DNA from: Chlorophyllum brunneum
Lineage: Eukaryota; Basidiomycota; Agaricomycetes; Agaricales; Agaricaceae
Direction: 5' to 3'
Assembly: GCA_963576785.1 (NCBI GenBank)
Contig: OY756140.1
Span: forward strand, 930,001-994,000
Length of the DNA stretch: 64,000 nucleotides
The notes beneath the pieces were generated by a model. The model searched no databases, was not told the DNA's origin, and saw only the letters and a program-made list of their open reading frames with translations. Below, one piece after another: positions 48,751 through 61,312 of this stretch; positions within the stretch are counted from its first letter, which is position 1; each line of letters opens with the position of its first letter. A program made the translations under genes and the position numbers.

Positions 48751-49584
48751 CTAGCGGGCGGAGGGTGTAAGCACGTTATCGTATGAGTGGTGCCCCACAC
48801 TGCCACCACGCATCGCGGTCCTGACATTAGATGCGAATTTATCCCTGTTCCTACTCATCTCCTCGGCGGCCTCTGTTGGATAGGAATTGTGTGGGAAGAA
48901 AGTAGCGACGGATCGATCACACGTACCTTTGTTGAGAGGGTCATCTGCATTGGGCTCGAGGAAGAGGTATTGTAGGCCGACCATGACCGAATTGAGGTTG
49001 AGGACGGGCTTCCAGTCTTCTCTCAGGATATTAAGACAAACATTGCCTTCAAGGTCAACATTGGGGTGATAAATCTGTTAGTAGCGAGGATTAGTCCAAC
49101 AGGCGCTTCTTTGGTGAGAGGCTCTGCGCACCTTGGGTATACACTTGACCTTGGGGGGTTCGTGGGGGTAGTTGGTGTTGATGTGGAAAGAAAACTGGAA
49201 CTGGCCACCCTTGTACATGCCTACGACGGATGGTGTGAGTGAGCTTGACCCTCATAGATTCATTCACGTAGCGCTGACCTTCATCGGGAGTGATGGTGAG
49301 GGTGAAGTTGAGGAGATCTGCGGGATCAGCGAAATGTGTCTTCATCGTTGAAGGGAGGTCGAGTTCAGTGAGATCTTTTTGGGCGAGAGGTAAAGTCATG
49401 AGCATGGACCACACGACGCCGATACGAAGCCACGCACCTTTCTGGACTCGAATCTGAGCGGCACTAGTCTTTGGCTTCTTCTTCGCCGCGGCGTTCTCGT
49501 CCTTCTTCATGCTCCATATCTAGTATTTGCAATGAGTAATTGAAGGGAAAGGGGACGCTTTGGAGGAGGAGATACCTTGATCAT
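48751..49584 (-). CDS. UBC12: NEDD8-conjugating enzyme E2
   Basis: Carries the ubiquitin-like protein NEDD8/Rub1 to cullins. Exon 1 is only 9 nt (49576-49584, MIK); after the 56-nt intron 49520-49575 comes [15 protein letters not shown], the N-terminal extension by which UBC12 docks on the NEDD8 E1. The E2 fold follows: [21 protein letters not shown], the strand [23 protein letters not shown] and the active site [19 protein letters not shown] (Cys nucleophile). It continues [21 protein letters not shown]. Stop TAG 48751-48753. About 180 residues; at least five introns. Confidence 0.95.
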
Positions 49585-49742
49585 GGTGGTAGGGATGTGG
49601 AAAGCGTGTGTAGCGTGAGTCAAGGTTGCGGTAAGCTGGGCAGATTATAAGCTGTCCTAAAAAGGAAATCCCGCGAGCCGCGTCTGTGGCTGTGCTGATT
49701 CTGACCATATGGCTCCTCCTGCTGCAACCGCTTATATGGCAA

Positions 49743-49750
49743 TATAAATA
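49743..49750 (+). promoter_or_regulatory. TATA box of the 2OG-Fe oxygenase-like gene
   Basis: TATAAATA lies 32 nt before the ATG at 49782, in the 197-bp divergent promoter shared with UBC12. Such a short gap implies a very short 5' UTR, or that transcription starts just before the ATG. Confidence 0.5.
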
Positions 49751-49781
49751 CTCTCTTCCCAGCCACCGCACGGACTTGCCA

Positions 49782-51177
49782 ATGGATCTCCCCCTCATCG
49801 ACCTCGACCTCTTCCTTTCAGGACCCCCCGACTCTGATGCCGTCATCCAGGAGTGCAAGAAAGTTGGTATCACTCCATCTGACTCGATCCACGTCTGTCG
49901 CTCACCCATCAACGCCTTCCTGTCCTTGTCACCAGGCCGCTGATGCACTGATCGTCTACGGTGCCCTTGTCTTGCACGACTCTCGTGTGCTGGAAGAAGA
50001 CAACTCGCGCTTTCTCGATCTTCTTGAGGACTACTTTGCTCAATCGGAAACAGAGCTCAAGAAAGATGAGCGGCCGGAACTCAGTTATCAGGTCGGCGTT
50101 ACACTAGAAAACACGGAGAAACCCAAGTGTGCCGTCGATGAGCCTTGTCTCCGGATCATTGAGAGACTCGAGCCGTCAGAGAGGCCCTTGGACATCTCCG
50201 CCCATCAACCTGATCCGAAATGCAGGTTTTTCTGGAAAATGAACGAGGCACCACCTTACGAGACCCAATTTCCCGTGCTGAGCGCCCCCAATGTTATCCC
50301 CCAGGCCTATGATATCAAACGGCGATGGACCCCTACCATGGAGCAATGGGGGAAAGCGATGAAGTCCGCGTGAGTGTTACTCTACCCTCCGCGAAACCCT
50401 CTTGAACCCTAATAACAGCGTCGCCGACCTCGCCGAGATGACAGCGATAGGACTTGGCCTACCAGCAGAGACCTTCCGTGAGGCTGGCAAATATGGGTGC
50501 GACTCTGGCCTGACCTTCTTCACTCACTATCATTAATAATATTGCAGACCACACGTACTCGCACCAACAGCCTCAGACCTGGTAAAGTACGGCCAAAAGG
50601 ATACTATCCTTGCAGGCTTTCACTCAGATCTCAACTTCCTCACCATCCATGGTCGCTCTCGTTACCCAGGACTACACATTTGGGCACGCAACACTGGGAA
50701 ACGCATCCCTGTCCGTATTACCCCAGGCAAAAACCTCCTTGTTCAAGCTGGTAAACAACTCGAACATTTAACCGGTGGTCTTATCAAGGCTGGTTTCCAC
50801 GAGGTTGTGGTGAATGAGAATACCGTTGCTGTAAGTATTTCCATGTGCTCGAAATTTCGCACTATCCACTCATACGTACCATAGACGATTGCGAAGCGCA
50901 AGGCCGAGTTCCCAGATCGTCCACTCATTCGTATCTCTTCGACCTTCTTCTGGCACCTTTCCTCAGATTTTGATTTGGTTCCTATCCCTGAACTTATTCA
51001 ACGCGTTAACGCGCTGCATGCCTCTCATCCCAAACCCGGGAATAATGATGTCGAAGATACTGTCTATGAACCGATGAAAGTAGGCCAACAGGTTTCCAAG
51101 CAAGTACTCCCTTTTATACCAAATATCCAAACTCATATCAGTCCAGTGAACTCAAGCATATCGCCCTTATGGCTTGA
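49782..51177 (+). CDS. 2-oxoglutarate/Fe(II) dioxygenase-like protein (isopenicillin N synthase fold)
   Basis: ATG 49782 starts MDLPLIDLDLFLSGPP, as in the DIOX_N domain; an intron joins ECKK to AADALIVYGALVLHDSR. The iron site is seen as GFHSDLNFLTIHGRSR (HxD) near 50,620, and a distal His in QLEHLTGGLIKAGFHEVV near 50,750. The usual RxS motif is not certain. Later exons give IRISSTFFWHLSSDFDLVPIPE and a short end SSELKHIALMA after the final intron (about 51,100-51,149), with TGA at 51175-51177. About 400 residues, five introns. The substrate is unknown; no secondary-metabolite genes adjoin it, so a household oxidation is as likely. Confidence 0.83.
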
Positions 51178-51275
51178 ATGTCCAAGCAGAATAATTATAG
51201 TAGTACAAATGTTCATAGTACAGAATTGCATATACCAACGTTGGCGTAACGATGTACATATACATGCAAAGGAAT

Positions 51276-52384
51276 TCATGTCAGGGGAACACGGGGCACT
51301 GTGGGTGTTGTTCTGAGACGTTCAATGACCAAGGAAGAAATGACGATATCGTCAATGAAGTCGTGGCCGAGGGGTAGCACCTCCAACCTTGTCAACTCCG
51401 GTGTCTTTCCTTGTTTTCTTGGGTGTGATGGCGGCATGAATTTTGCGAGTAGGTTGCCCTGCACTCTGTCCTTGGATGAGAAGCACTAAAGGGCGTCAAT
51501 TCAATCTGAGGGCGCGATTCCCTGGTTTCAGTTACTCACTGTTAGGATTCCATTACCACTCGAGTCATCCCAGTAAATCAGTGTTTGCTTCTTGTCCATG
51601 ACCTTCCATGACCAGGTCTATGGGACAATATTACATTCAGCCATGGTTTCAAGATTGTCAACACAAAAGAACAACATACAGTCTTGATTAACCTATAATT
51701 CGTCTCCAGTAAATCTGACAAGGAGAACTCTCTGCCCCGGGTATATACTACACTTTGTCTCCTCGATGTTGTCAAACCCATTCTACACAGCACGTGTGCC
51801 TAACCATCAGTGCTATGAAAACGAGCAGAGAGGATAAAACGTACTCGAACTCTCCCATCGCCTCGCCGTCCCATGACCCTCGGCGAATACTTGTGATATA
51901 TGATGATGGCGTGAAGCAATTCATATTTACAGAGATGTAGTACGGTTCTTGTGGTGCTGAGGTATACGCCGGCGCAGAGAGAATCATACTGTTCGAAGGG
52001 AAGGTTTGAGGAGTAAAGGTGTATGTAATTGATGTCGCTGGCCTATTTGATTCCAAATAGCTTTAAAACCAATCATTAACTCTGTTCGCCAATACTAGCA
52101 AGAAACGAAAGCATCCTTACCCAGGCGGCGTACTAGGTTGCGATAGGCTTCTCAGACGGTATGAATTGGGGGGTGATGGAGGTAGAGGCGTGCGCTGGCT
52201 CAGGCTGATTGTAGATGAGTTCGCACTCAGAATTCCACCCCCAAGCGGATGCTTTGGAGGGGGCTCGAGGAGGTACAAACTTGCGGAGCTTTCTGATTTC
52301 AGTGACTCGCTGTAGATGTGTAGGGGAAGGTTAGTACGCCTACGGTTGCGCTGGGACAGGCGCTCACTCAGAAATGTATGACAT
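51276..52384 (-). CDS. DUF6593-domain protein, Agaricomycete-specific
   Basis: A 17-nt first exon (52368-52384, MSYIS plus two bases) is spliced through an intron with a clear branch site (GTACTAACC) to a Ser/Pro-rich segment ending RSLSQPSTPPG. The next intron (about 52,048-52,122) leads to TSITYTFTPQTFPSNSMIL, PYYISVNMNCFTPSSYITSIRR, then a small exon with SLSDLLETNY, one with WKVMDKKQTLIYWDD, and the last exon GNLLAKFMPPSHP. The beta-rich pattern of YxI...T.I and a central W matches DUF6593. Function is unknown. Family assignment is by motif memory and should be checked. Confidence 0.68.
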
Positions 52385-53045
52385 ACCTCGCATTTAAAAT
52401 AATCATTTCCTGAAGCAGACTCTAATGAGCTGAGAGTAAGATTGGAATGGAGTATGAATCGTGAGTAGTCCACTCTGAAGTCAGAGCTGAAAAAGTCTCC
52501 GATGATGTCTTGGGTGAGTACCACAAAGGTGGGCGTGGAAGTCCAAAGGACGCCACAACCAAAGTCCACGAGGCGGTTTACCGAGGTTATTTCAGACAAG
52601 GTGCTCCAGGCGGACTACTAGCAATGCGTCCCAAACGATGATGAAGGCGAAGAGTTGGGAGGCCAACATTGGCCGGAGAAGCATCGTATTATGCGATCTG
52701 GAAGCAACCGGCATTGTAGTCCACGATGCTCCATGGCACAGCCTACATTAGTGCGATGCAGAAATCTCTGATTCAGGAATAGCTGTTGTTAGTTAGACGG
52801 GCATCTTATTGTCGTGCTGAGACCGCCTGATAGGACAACTTGTTGGGTACCTGGTAACATAGAAGACATCACTGGATCTACTCCGCGGACATCTGAGGTT
52901 GACACTCCCTGTATTCATGCAACATTGAAAACCACAAATGTATATTTGCACTGTCTAAGGTAAACTTGTATATGTCGACATATGAACAGATCATTGCGGG
53001 TCCCATATCATTGGGAATTTTTTGTTGGAAGCATATCAAACGCGT
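52385..53045. other. Intergenic, no supported gene
   Basis: 661 bp between the start of the DUF6593 gene and the 3' end of the PabAB gene. A minus-strand stretch near 52,590-52,690 contains a hydrophobic run, but no coherent spliced frame could be built. Confidence 0.45.
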
Positions 53046-55351
53046 TCAGCAGGAAGCGCCAAAGCCGCGAAGGACACCATTAAGTTTAACATTAGTTTCC
53101 TCCCACTCAGCGTCGGGGTCAGAGAGTGCAGTAATCGCACCACCCGCTCCGATAGTCCACTCCTCATCGCCACCCCTCATGGAGTCGTGGAGGAAGCAAC
53201 TTCTGATAGTGACGGACCAGTCACCACCACCACCAGCGCACCAGTAACCAAACACGCCGGAATATGGGCCTCTCTCCTTGCCTTCGATACCCTGAAGTAG
53301 CTCAATGCTACGTTTCTTGGGGGCTCCCGTCATACTACCTGTATTACGAGCGAATGATCAGTACCGACAACACAGATTTAATAGTAAAACCCACCGGGGG
53401 GCAAACTACGCCTCAAGACTTCCCATCCCAGGCTGTCGTCAACCTCGACAGGCGTCCCTTCAGGCAGGGAGCCCTCGATCACACTAACGAGCTGCCAAAG
53501 AGTCTTGTACTCCTCAACGCCACAGAATTTCGTGGTATCTACGTTCTCGCCAACTGCGTTATGCAAGTCATGGCGGATGAGGTCGACGATCATCAAGTTC
53601 TCCGCTATCTCCTTACGGCTGCCGGCCAACATCTCCTCCGCAACTTCGCGGGTAATATGCGGGAGCTTGCGGACTGTGCCCTTGATGGGACGGAGTTGGC
53701 AGATGGCGCCGGGAGAGCGGGAGTATGAGAGGAAACGCTCAGGGGAGGAAGAGAGGAATGTGGTGGGATGGAGACGGAGGTATCCAGCGTGGGGCGCGGC
53801 ATTGACAGCTCGCAAGAGCTTGTACCTCTCCCAGGTAGACATAGTGGCTTCCTTGGGAACGGTGATGCGAGTTTGATCGGTAAGGCAGAGCTCATACGAG
53901 TCACCAGAGAAGAGGTACTCTTTTGCGCGTTTGATATCCTCGATGTATTGGTGGTGGTCAGGGAATTTGACAGTAACTTGATCAGCTGGCGGTGCAGAGG
54001 GTGTCACCGCATCCTGAGGCAACGCTGCAATCTGTTCCGCCGTCTTTTGAATCCATTGGTCATCATCCTGGAGCAAGGATTGCACCCAGACCTTCGAATT
54101 TGTCGTGTCAACCACGACGCTGCGGTCGACCCAGACAAGGTTGACATCGGGATGACTGCCCTCCTTGTGGTTACTTTTCCTAGGAAGCGATACACCCAGA
54201 GCGCCGAAGCCGGCCTCATAGGTCAGATATCCGGCGAAACCGCCCCAGAAGGGAACAGCATTGTCGCCACCCGTAACCTTGCGCGATTCACGGTACTCAT
54301 CGAGCCACGTCCAGAAGTCTTTGCCAGCAAGTTTCGCCTGTTCCTTAGAGGCACCCGTCGTGATCTCGATAAAATTTTCGTGGACGTAATGGGTGAATTG
54401 CGGGGAGGAGTCGCTCAAACAGGCAAGAACAGAGTACTGGCCGGGATTAGCGGCACTGTCGAGGAAAACAAAACGTTTGGAGTCATCATGCGCGCCGAGG
54501 TATTCGCACAGGTTGACGATGGAGAGGTCTGGGACTTCAATAGCCTTGTAAGCGACGTGGCTAAGAGACTTGTTGAACTCGTGCGCGGAATAGCGCTGAG
54601 AGATGCGGGGCCAAATGTGGGAGTTAGGGAGGACGAGCTCGGCTTGGGGAGTAAAGGAAGGTCGGTTGGCCTGATTCCAGGCTTGAGCGAGTTTCCAGAA
54701 GTTTTGGAAAATCTTAAGACCTCCCTCATCCGTCAAAACGGACTCTGGGTGATATTGAACAGCCCAGAATGGTTTGCTGGTGTGCCTAACACCCATTACG
54801 ACCTTGCCATTTTCTTCATCCTCGGACCACGCAAGCTCCTCGATATCTCCTCCAGCTTTGGGCCTAATGTGGAGCGAGTGGTAGCGTACAACTTTGAGTT
54901 CAGGCAAGCCAACAAAAATCTCGGTGCCAGTATGCTGGACGATGGAGACCTGACCATGCTTCACGGTGTCAAGCCGGTAAAGACTGGCACCGTGCTCAAC
55001 ACTAAGACTCTGCTGACCCAAGCAGACACCAAACATTGGTACTAATTTTTCGTCTGCTACTTTCCATAGATCACAGACGACACCAATGTCTGTAGGGATG
55101 TCGGGGGAGCCAGGACCAGGACCAACGACAATGGCAGAGAATTGGCGGATGACTGGAAGCAAGTCCTGGATAGTATGAGTATCATTTTTGATAACGTGAA
55201 GTACAGAGTGCGGAATAGCCCTCTTGCACAATGCTGCAAGGCTATGTTGAGCCGGTCAGAAGTGAATACATAGAAGGGAGATTGGCGCGTACTTGTAGGC
55301 GAAAGAGCAATATGAGTCGACGAGCAGGATGTGGGGTTTTTCGTCAGCCAT
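53046..55351 (-). CDS. ABZ1: Bifunctional aminodeoxychorismate synthase (PabA-PabB fusion)
   Basis: Makes 4-amino-4-deoxychorismate from chorismate and glutamine for p-aminobenzoate and folate. ATG 55351 gives MADEKPHILLVDSYCSFAY, split by an intron near 55,245-55,290. The glutaminase half shows VVGPGPGSP, the nucleophile in GVCLGQQS, and the catalytic HPES. The chorismate-binding half shows SPERFLSY, PIKGTVRK, EIAENLMIVDLIRHDL, and, after an intron near 53,340-53,393, GSMTGAPKKRSIELL and YSGVFGYWCAGGGGDWSVTIRS. Stop TGA 53046-53048. About 745 residues, only two introns. A long plus-strand open frame over 53,768-55,045 is its mirror and not a gene. Confidence 0.95.
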
Positions 55352-56075
55352 TGAAAGAAATATCGGTTTAGGTGGGGACAGCGGAGGGTGTCGGGAACGG
55401 TTGCAGTGGGAGGGTTCTGGGCATATTTATGCTGTAGAAATCTGGACAGATACTACAGATGCATTACGAGACAGATGCATGGAAGGAAAGCGAGCCGGGG
55501 TTTCGATTGAAACTGACCCGATCGCAGAATCGTGGTTTACGTCAAATAAGCAAGCCATTCTCGCGCCGACGCTCATATCGCAGCCTCTGATCGAAAGCTA
55601 CTCTCGTCCCATTGTATCTTAATGATATCCATATCAGCCCAAGCCATGTTCTAGGCTCCGGATAAGTTGACATCCCTCTTGGAAGTGCCCCAACTTTTCA
55701 GCTCGCTGCGTATCCGCATACTGAGCAATTGCCGAACCGAATAATTCCAGGGGTGCTCTTGGGTGTCTTGGAAGACTCTTGCGACATGTTGCATGGTAAA
55801 TTTCCCCATTCAAACCAAGCATCGAAAACGGCTGAGCGCTGATCACCGCTCTCGAGGTGATCTACACGTGATGAACGCGAGGAGTTGAAGCCCAGGACGT
55901 CATTTATCAGCAACCTCTACGGTTGCTTGGGCTCGGACGCGCATGTCCTACATATGCTCTCCATTTGGTATGTCGTTTATGTCATAAATAGAAGCAATTT
56001 GGGGCTCATCGGCACGACAAGTGTCATGCTGTGGATAATCGAACCGTAAACCGATCACCGTTGACAGGATACTCA
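55352..56075. other. Divergent promoter region between ABZ1 and TTI1
   Basis: 724 bp. Short frames on both strands lack motifs and good start contexts. Presumably regulatory sequence for both genes. Confidence 0.5.
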
Positions 56076-59000
56076 ATGTCCAGCAATCTCTTCGCAATCG
56101 TGAGCCCGATCCCTGCGATGTCATCCGGTACATTGACGAGAGCGAATCAAGGTCAAACCCACGTGTGTGGCTCTCCTGGGCTCTGCCCTTCTTACGCCAA
56201 CTTCAATCCCAACTTGTGTCAAACAACTCAACGACCTAGTCGACATCCTTCGTGCTCACTCTTCCGAGCTCCCCCAACTCTCGCCTTCTCTGGTTTCCTA
56301 CATTTTCCTCCCACTCTCATCTATCCTTCAACGAAATGAGCCACCAATCATCCCTGATCAGATTCTAGAAAAGGTCCTCGTCTTACTCGGCTTCCTTTCG
56401 GAAAGCTGGTGGTGGCACTGTGAAATCGCGATCTGGGAGCAAATTTTCATACTTTGTGGCTCCGTTTTGGGTGGAGTCGCTAACAGAGGCAGAAGCAGGG
56501 AACGTGATGACGAGGTAAAGCAAGCTGCTGCGCAGTGCTTGTATACCCTGCTTCGTGAGCGCGAAAACGGACCGTTGCCCCCCAGCCGTGTCCAGCGAGC
56601 GAAGTCCCGGTTGACTGAATTCCAAAATTATGCTCAATCACCCCATTTCGCTCCTATCCTCGGACACACACTGAATGCCGTCATCGAGTCTTCCGAGTCG
56701 CATACTTTTTCCCTCCAACAGACTTCTCTCAAAGTTCTTCGAGTATTACTGGAGCTTCATGCGCCAAACCAGCTCTTCCCTATGGTTCTTCCTGGCGTTG
56801 TCAGTTCTATGTCCAAAGTAGCGTTGGGCGCCAAACTAAAAAGGCAGTGGGCTAATGGTGATACTGTGGCGGCGGCCCTTCACGTCATGCAAATTGTCAT
56901 AGTCAGAACCGTCGGTGACGCTATCTGTGTCGCAGAAGGTGCTCTACGTAGTATTGATGATTTAGAAAGCCTGGCCGAGATTTTCGCTCCGTCCGTCGCT
57001 CGATCACCAGAATCAAACGGAAATCCTCCCTTCGCCACGAAGAGGAACCCCTCCTGGCTGAAGGGGACAACTTCCCAACTTCACATCGCTATCAATAATC
57101 TCAACACTCTTACGGGTCACCCGAACCCTGTTGCACTCCGTGCTTTAGCATCTTTTTCAGGACATGTTCTGGAAACGACGACGCGGACCCTACCTCAGAC
57201 CCAACCTCTCCTCCTCGCCTTTTTACTCTCCGTATCCAATTCCTCCTTTGACTCGGTGTCTTCAGAAGCGAACTCGCGCCTCTCGATCCTGCTATCAGAT
57301 GAATCGAAGTCCCAAGCGACTTTGTTGCAGATCCTCATGAGAAATATGAGTGAATATCTATCGGCTCTCCCTCGCCTCATCTCTGTTCAAGAGGAAAGTA
57401 AGGTACAGCATTTAACTGGCCTGATAGAAGCTATCTGCCGATTGGGCTCTTCAGGTGGCGATTCTACGGCTGGCCCAATACAGACGATATCCAAAGGCAT
57501 CGGAAAACTCCTAGGGCCCAGTGGGCATGTCGAGAAGTGGGGGTGGGCCCTACTCTCGGTATTCGAGTTTTCGGAGGCGCCGCTTATCGTTGTTCAAGCT
57601 TCTGCAGAGCAGCTTATGCTTGAGAGCGCTCCCGAAAGCCCACAACTTACGGCTTTCCCTAAATTACAGCCTAAGAATCTCAAGTGTGATACTTTGCAGG
57701 CGGTTGAATGCATGTTTCGGGCGTTAGGGAATGCGGGCGGCGAACCCTGCTTGTACTCCGTCGAGTGGTTTACCGGGATCGGGAAGGGAGGAACAGGGAG
57801 GAACGCGGTGGCTGCCATGTGGTGCGCCTGTCGCCTCCTAGAGGGTGTCTCTGGTATCAATCTATCTTGTGAGGATAGTCTCAACCGTACCATGCCAAAA
57901 CAGATGAAAAGGTTGGAGAAACTCGCCCGATCTCTCGCTCGGAGCCTCCCTGAACTCTGGGACCACCAGCTCGACGACACCGAAAATCCATCTCTACCAA
58001 CGGATGCCGCCCAGGCCTTGACGGACATGTCACTAATCGAGCGCAAGAAAGGCCTACATCCACTACACGAAAACTTGAAAATCATAAGGTCATCCCCTAC
58101 TGCCATAACCGAGACCTCTGATCAGCCAATAAATCACCGTGTTTTGACCCTTCAAGTTATATCTATCTGTATTGGCATCCTTCAATCCCGTTCCTCCTCC
58201 TCATTCATCCATGTCCTCTACCCAGTCCTACATGCTCTTATTTCGCAAGTCACATTCCTCGCGTCGACAGCGTATGCTAGCTTACAGTTTATGACTGTTG
58301 CTTCCTCTTACGCCTCTCCCGCTAATCTTCTTCTCTCAAACTTCGACTATGCACTTGATGCAATCTCGCGTAGACTCACCCGCCGTCGGCTTGACATAGT
58401 CGCAACACAGGTGCTCGTTGTACTTGTACGGTTGGTTGGAAGTGATGTTGTAGAGCGGGCAGGGGATGTTGTAGAGGGGTGTTTTGATCGGCTGGATGAA
58501 TTTCATGGCTACGATATACTGGTCGGGGGTCTGGTGAACGTTCTTGTTGAGGTCACCAAAAGCCTCAGAAATGAGGCATCGCAGGAGGCAAAGCGCAAGA
58601 AGGGGCTTGCATACACGCCCTATGCTCGACTGTCCGACCTCTCAAACTTCCTTCAATGGTATCGCAGACGCCACGAACCAAAATCTGACGAAGAGGACCT
58701 GGTTGATTATGGACCCGCACCTCAAAGAGCTTGGGGTGAGCAAGACCAAAATGAGGAAAAGGCCGTACAGGAAGAGGATAAAGCAGTGACAAATGCTGAG
58801 AACCCGGACGATGAGCAACCCCCTACGCCAACGCAAACACTCACGAAACAGATAGTCTCTCGGTCCTTGTATTTTCTAACACACGGATCACCTGTCGTCC
58901 GTGCCCACATCCTTACACTCCTAGCCTCCTCGGTCCCAAACCTACCGTCATCAGCACTCATGCCAGCAATCCACTCTGCCTGGCCTTTTGTCTTGAACAG

Positions 59001-59526
59001 GCTCAACGACCAAGAAACATTCGTCGTCAGTGCTGCAGCGTTCTTAATCGAGATGCTGTCGACATACATGGGAGAATTCATGTTCAGAAGGATATGGGAT
59101 GATGTTTGGCCCAGGTTCAAAACCCTTTTGTCAAAACTGCAGGCCGGGGATCACACCAGTGCTTTGGTTCAGAGAGGCGAGGGTCCAATAGGCCCTGAAT
59201 CTGCGTATACGCATTCTCATCGTTTATATCGTGCGCTCCTCAGCACTATGACCGCAGCGCTACAGGACGTTCACCCATACGAACGCTCCCTTTGGGATGT
59301 CTTGGTTATGTTTCGTCGGTTCCTGAGCCAGACTGCACACCCCGAGTTACAGCATTACGCGAGAAGACTATATAAAGCTGCTATGGCTCAAAACGTGGAT
59401 GCAGCATGGCTGGTGTTATCGGCAACGTTCACGCAAGACCACGCTGTCGTGGCATTCTTGTATAATGCGAAGTGGGACATCATAGATAATGCTCGTATTA
59501 TACTGGGTATCACACCTGTAGAGTAG
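56076..59526 (+). CDS. TTI1: TELO2-interacting protein 1, HEAT-repeat co-chaperone for PIKK kinases
   Basis: Part of the Tel2-Tti1-Tti2 complex that matures TOR, ATM, ATR and related kinases with Hsp90. A 24-nt first exon (56076-56099, MSSNLFAI) and a 52-nt intron (56100-56151) join to VKPTCVALLGSALL, the family N-terminus; without this the frame begins only at a GTG. The rest is a single exon of about 1,124 codons of HEAT-like helices, including LVSYIFLPLSSILQ, ESWWWHCEIAIWEQIFIL and, near the end, PAIHSAWPFVLNRLNDQETFVVSAAAFLIE. An acidic low-complexity insert lies near 58,680-58,830. Its 3' end is 36 bp from the convergent dCMP deaminase stop. Confidence 0.92.
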
Positions 59527-59562
59527 GTATCCTTAAGGTGTTAAAATCCTCCCGCTTCAGCA

Positions 59563-61147
59563 CTAGTTAGGTCCCGGAGCGGGTGACAGGAGAAGCGTCC
59601 TCGTCTCCAAGTTATCATCCGCAGTCGCGAGGCGGAGCCTTTGGTTCGGATCGAACCGTCGAAGCTCTACGCCCGCTTGTTGGAACAACACCGCTGAAGC
59701 ATCATCCCTGCAAATGAAGCCATCGAGTTGCTATTATGCTGCTGGCGAACACCAAAAACGAAGTGACGTACATCTTATAACTCAAGTTATATACAACAGT
59801 CCTAATTCCCGTTTGGATTATCTTGATAGTACATTTCAGACACGGGCAGCTGTGAAAAGTTTATGAGAGATCATCGGCCATTGTGGGATGAGAGAAATCT
59901 CGATGAAAAGAAATATGACTGACGTATTACAATAAAGTACAGCACTAGCACCTACACGTTCTCGGCCAGCCTCGAGCAGCGCATTTTCCTCCGCATGTAG
60001 GCAAACGCATTCCTCCGGGGATGAAAATGAAGGTGAAGTGCCATTACAGCAGTGGCATCCGCCCTCATTGCAGTTTCTCAATCCTCGAGGTGTGCCATTA
60101 TATCTGATGTCAACGAAAATCTGTATTAGAGCCGGTAGTCACCCGCAAACGCTGCCACAAGACGGTGACTTACCCGGTGGCTAAAATTCGGTTGTCTCGG
60201 ACCAGGACAGCACCAACTCGACGTTTCATACAATTAGATCGTTGCGATGCCAAGGAGGCTAAGGTCTGAAATACTCTTGTTCAGGTTCCACGAGAATCAA
60301 TTGCATATCAAAACAATGTTACCATAAAGTATGCGTCCCAGCTTGGTCGAAGATGCTGTGGGTCCAGGAGGTTCAGACCCTCGACGTAAGCGTGAAGCTG
60401 ACAGAATTCGTTGAAATTGTTATTGATGTGAATATCGACGAGCTCCTGAAGGCTTCGTAACGACAACGGGCAGTTGCTCCCCTTCTTAGAGCTTCCGAAG
60501 ACAATTTCGTCGTTTTCGCGTATAAATACCTCGAGTGGTTGGTTCTCGTATCTATTCATTTTCCCATTTCAGTTGCTGAGGAGGGGTAGATATGCCCACC
60601 ACATACTTCAGAAACCGCGAATACCGGATAAGAAGGGGAGCATCAACGTTGATGAGCATGAAGAACGGGCGCCTGACGAATTTCTCCACCAAGTCGCGTG
60701 TACACAGGTCAACTGTGACAAAATTATCCTTCCAATTGAGTGTAACATAGTTCAACATAGTGGCGGGGCTGGTAAAGCTCAGCGACTCTGGAGAATCCTC
60801 AGACCATGGTACATGTGATGTGAGAGGACTCATGGAAAGGAAGGAAAGGTGTTTGGAAGCGGTCTTGGGTGGAGCTGGAAATTGGGTGAGTTCCTTGTAA
60901 GATAGACCAGGAGACTTTGACCAGGATGAGCGGATTATGTCGTCCTGTTACTTGTCCTGTGAGATGTCGTGCAACCTGTGTGGCAACAGTGCGTAACGTG
61001 GCATACCTCACGATCTGGGGGATCGATGCTACCATTTTCTGAACAACTAGAGTTGAGGCGAAGCGAAACAAAACCTTTGTGGGAGACAAGATATTTTTCG
61101 ATCGTGGATTTTCCGGAAAATCGAGGGCCGACAACAGCAATGAGCAT
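59563..61147 (-). CDS. DCD1: Deoxycytidylate deaminase with N-terminal P-loop domain
   Basis: Converts dCMP to dUMP for thymidylate synthesis. ATG 61147 gives [20 protein letters not shown], a nucleotide-kinase-like P-loop found in fungal DCD1. Then [42 protein letters not shown], and [17 protein letters not shown]. The deaminase domain follows, with [12 protein letters not shown], the zinc ligand and catalytic Glu in [10 protein letters not shown], and PCLKC after an intron. The last exon ends [12 protein letters not shown]. Five or more introns; stop TAG 59563-59565. The HAE...PCxxC set is complete, so it should be active. An ATG 81 nt upstream in frame (61228) is less likely because MLIA starts the conserved strand. 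Confidence 0.93.
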
Positions 61148-61312
61148 GTCGAAGGAACTGGAATATGTGATTTCGGAACGCAGATGTGACAGTAGATCAA
61201 TGTTTGTCATGCACTGCCCTACAACCACTTATGGTGCAAGGCCTTGGCTTCCATACAAATCAAGTGATGCGCCCTTGAATAGTACAAATATATGCTACAG
61301 GCCCCAGCCAGA

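Noticed and set aside
53768..55045. Open plus-strand frame of 425 codons
   Set aside because: It lies entirely antisense to the well-supported PabA-PabB gene and has no motif of its own.
55634..55913. Two minus-strand ORFs of about 70 codons between ABZ1 and TTI1
   Set aside because: No motif and no splice context; regarded as intergenic.
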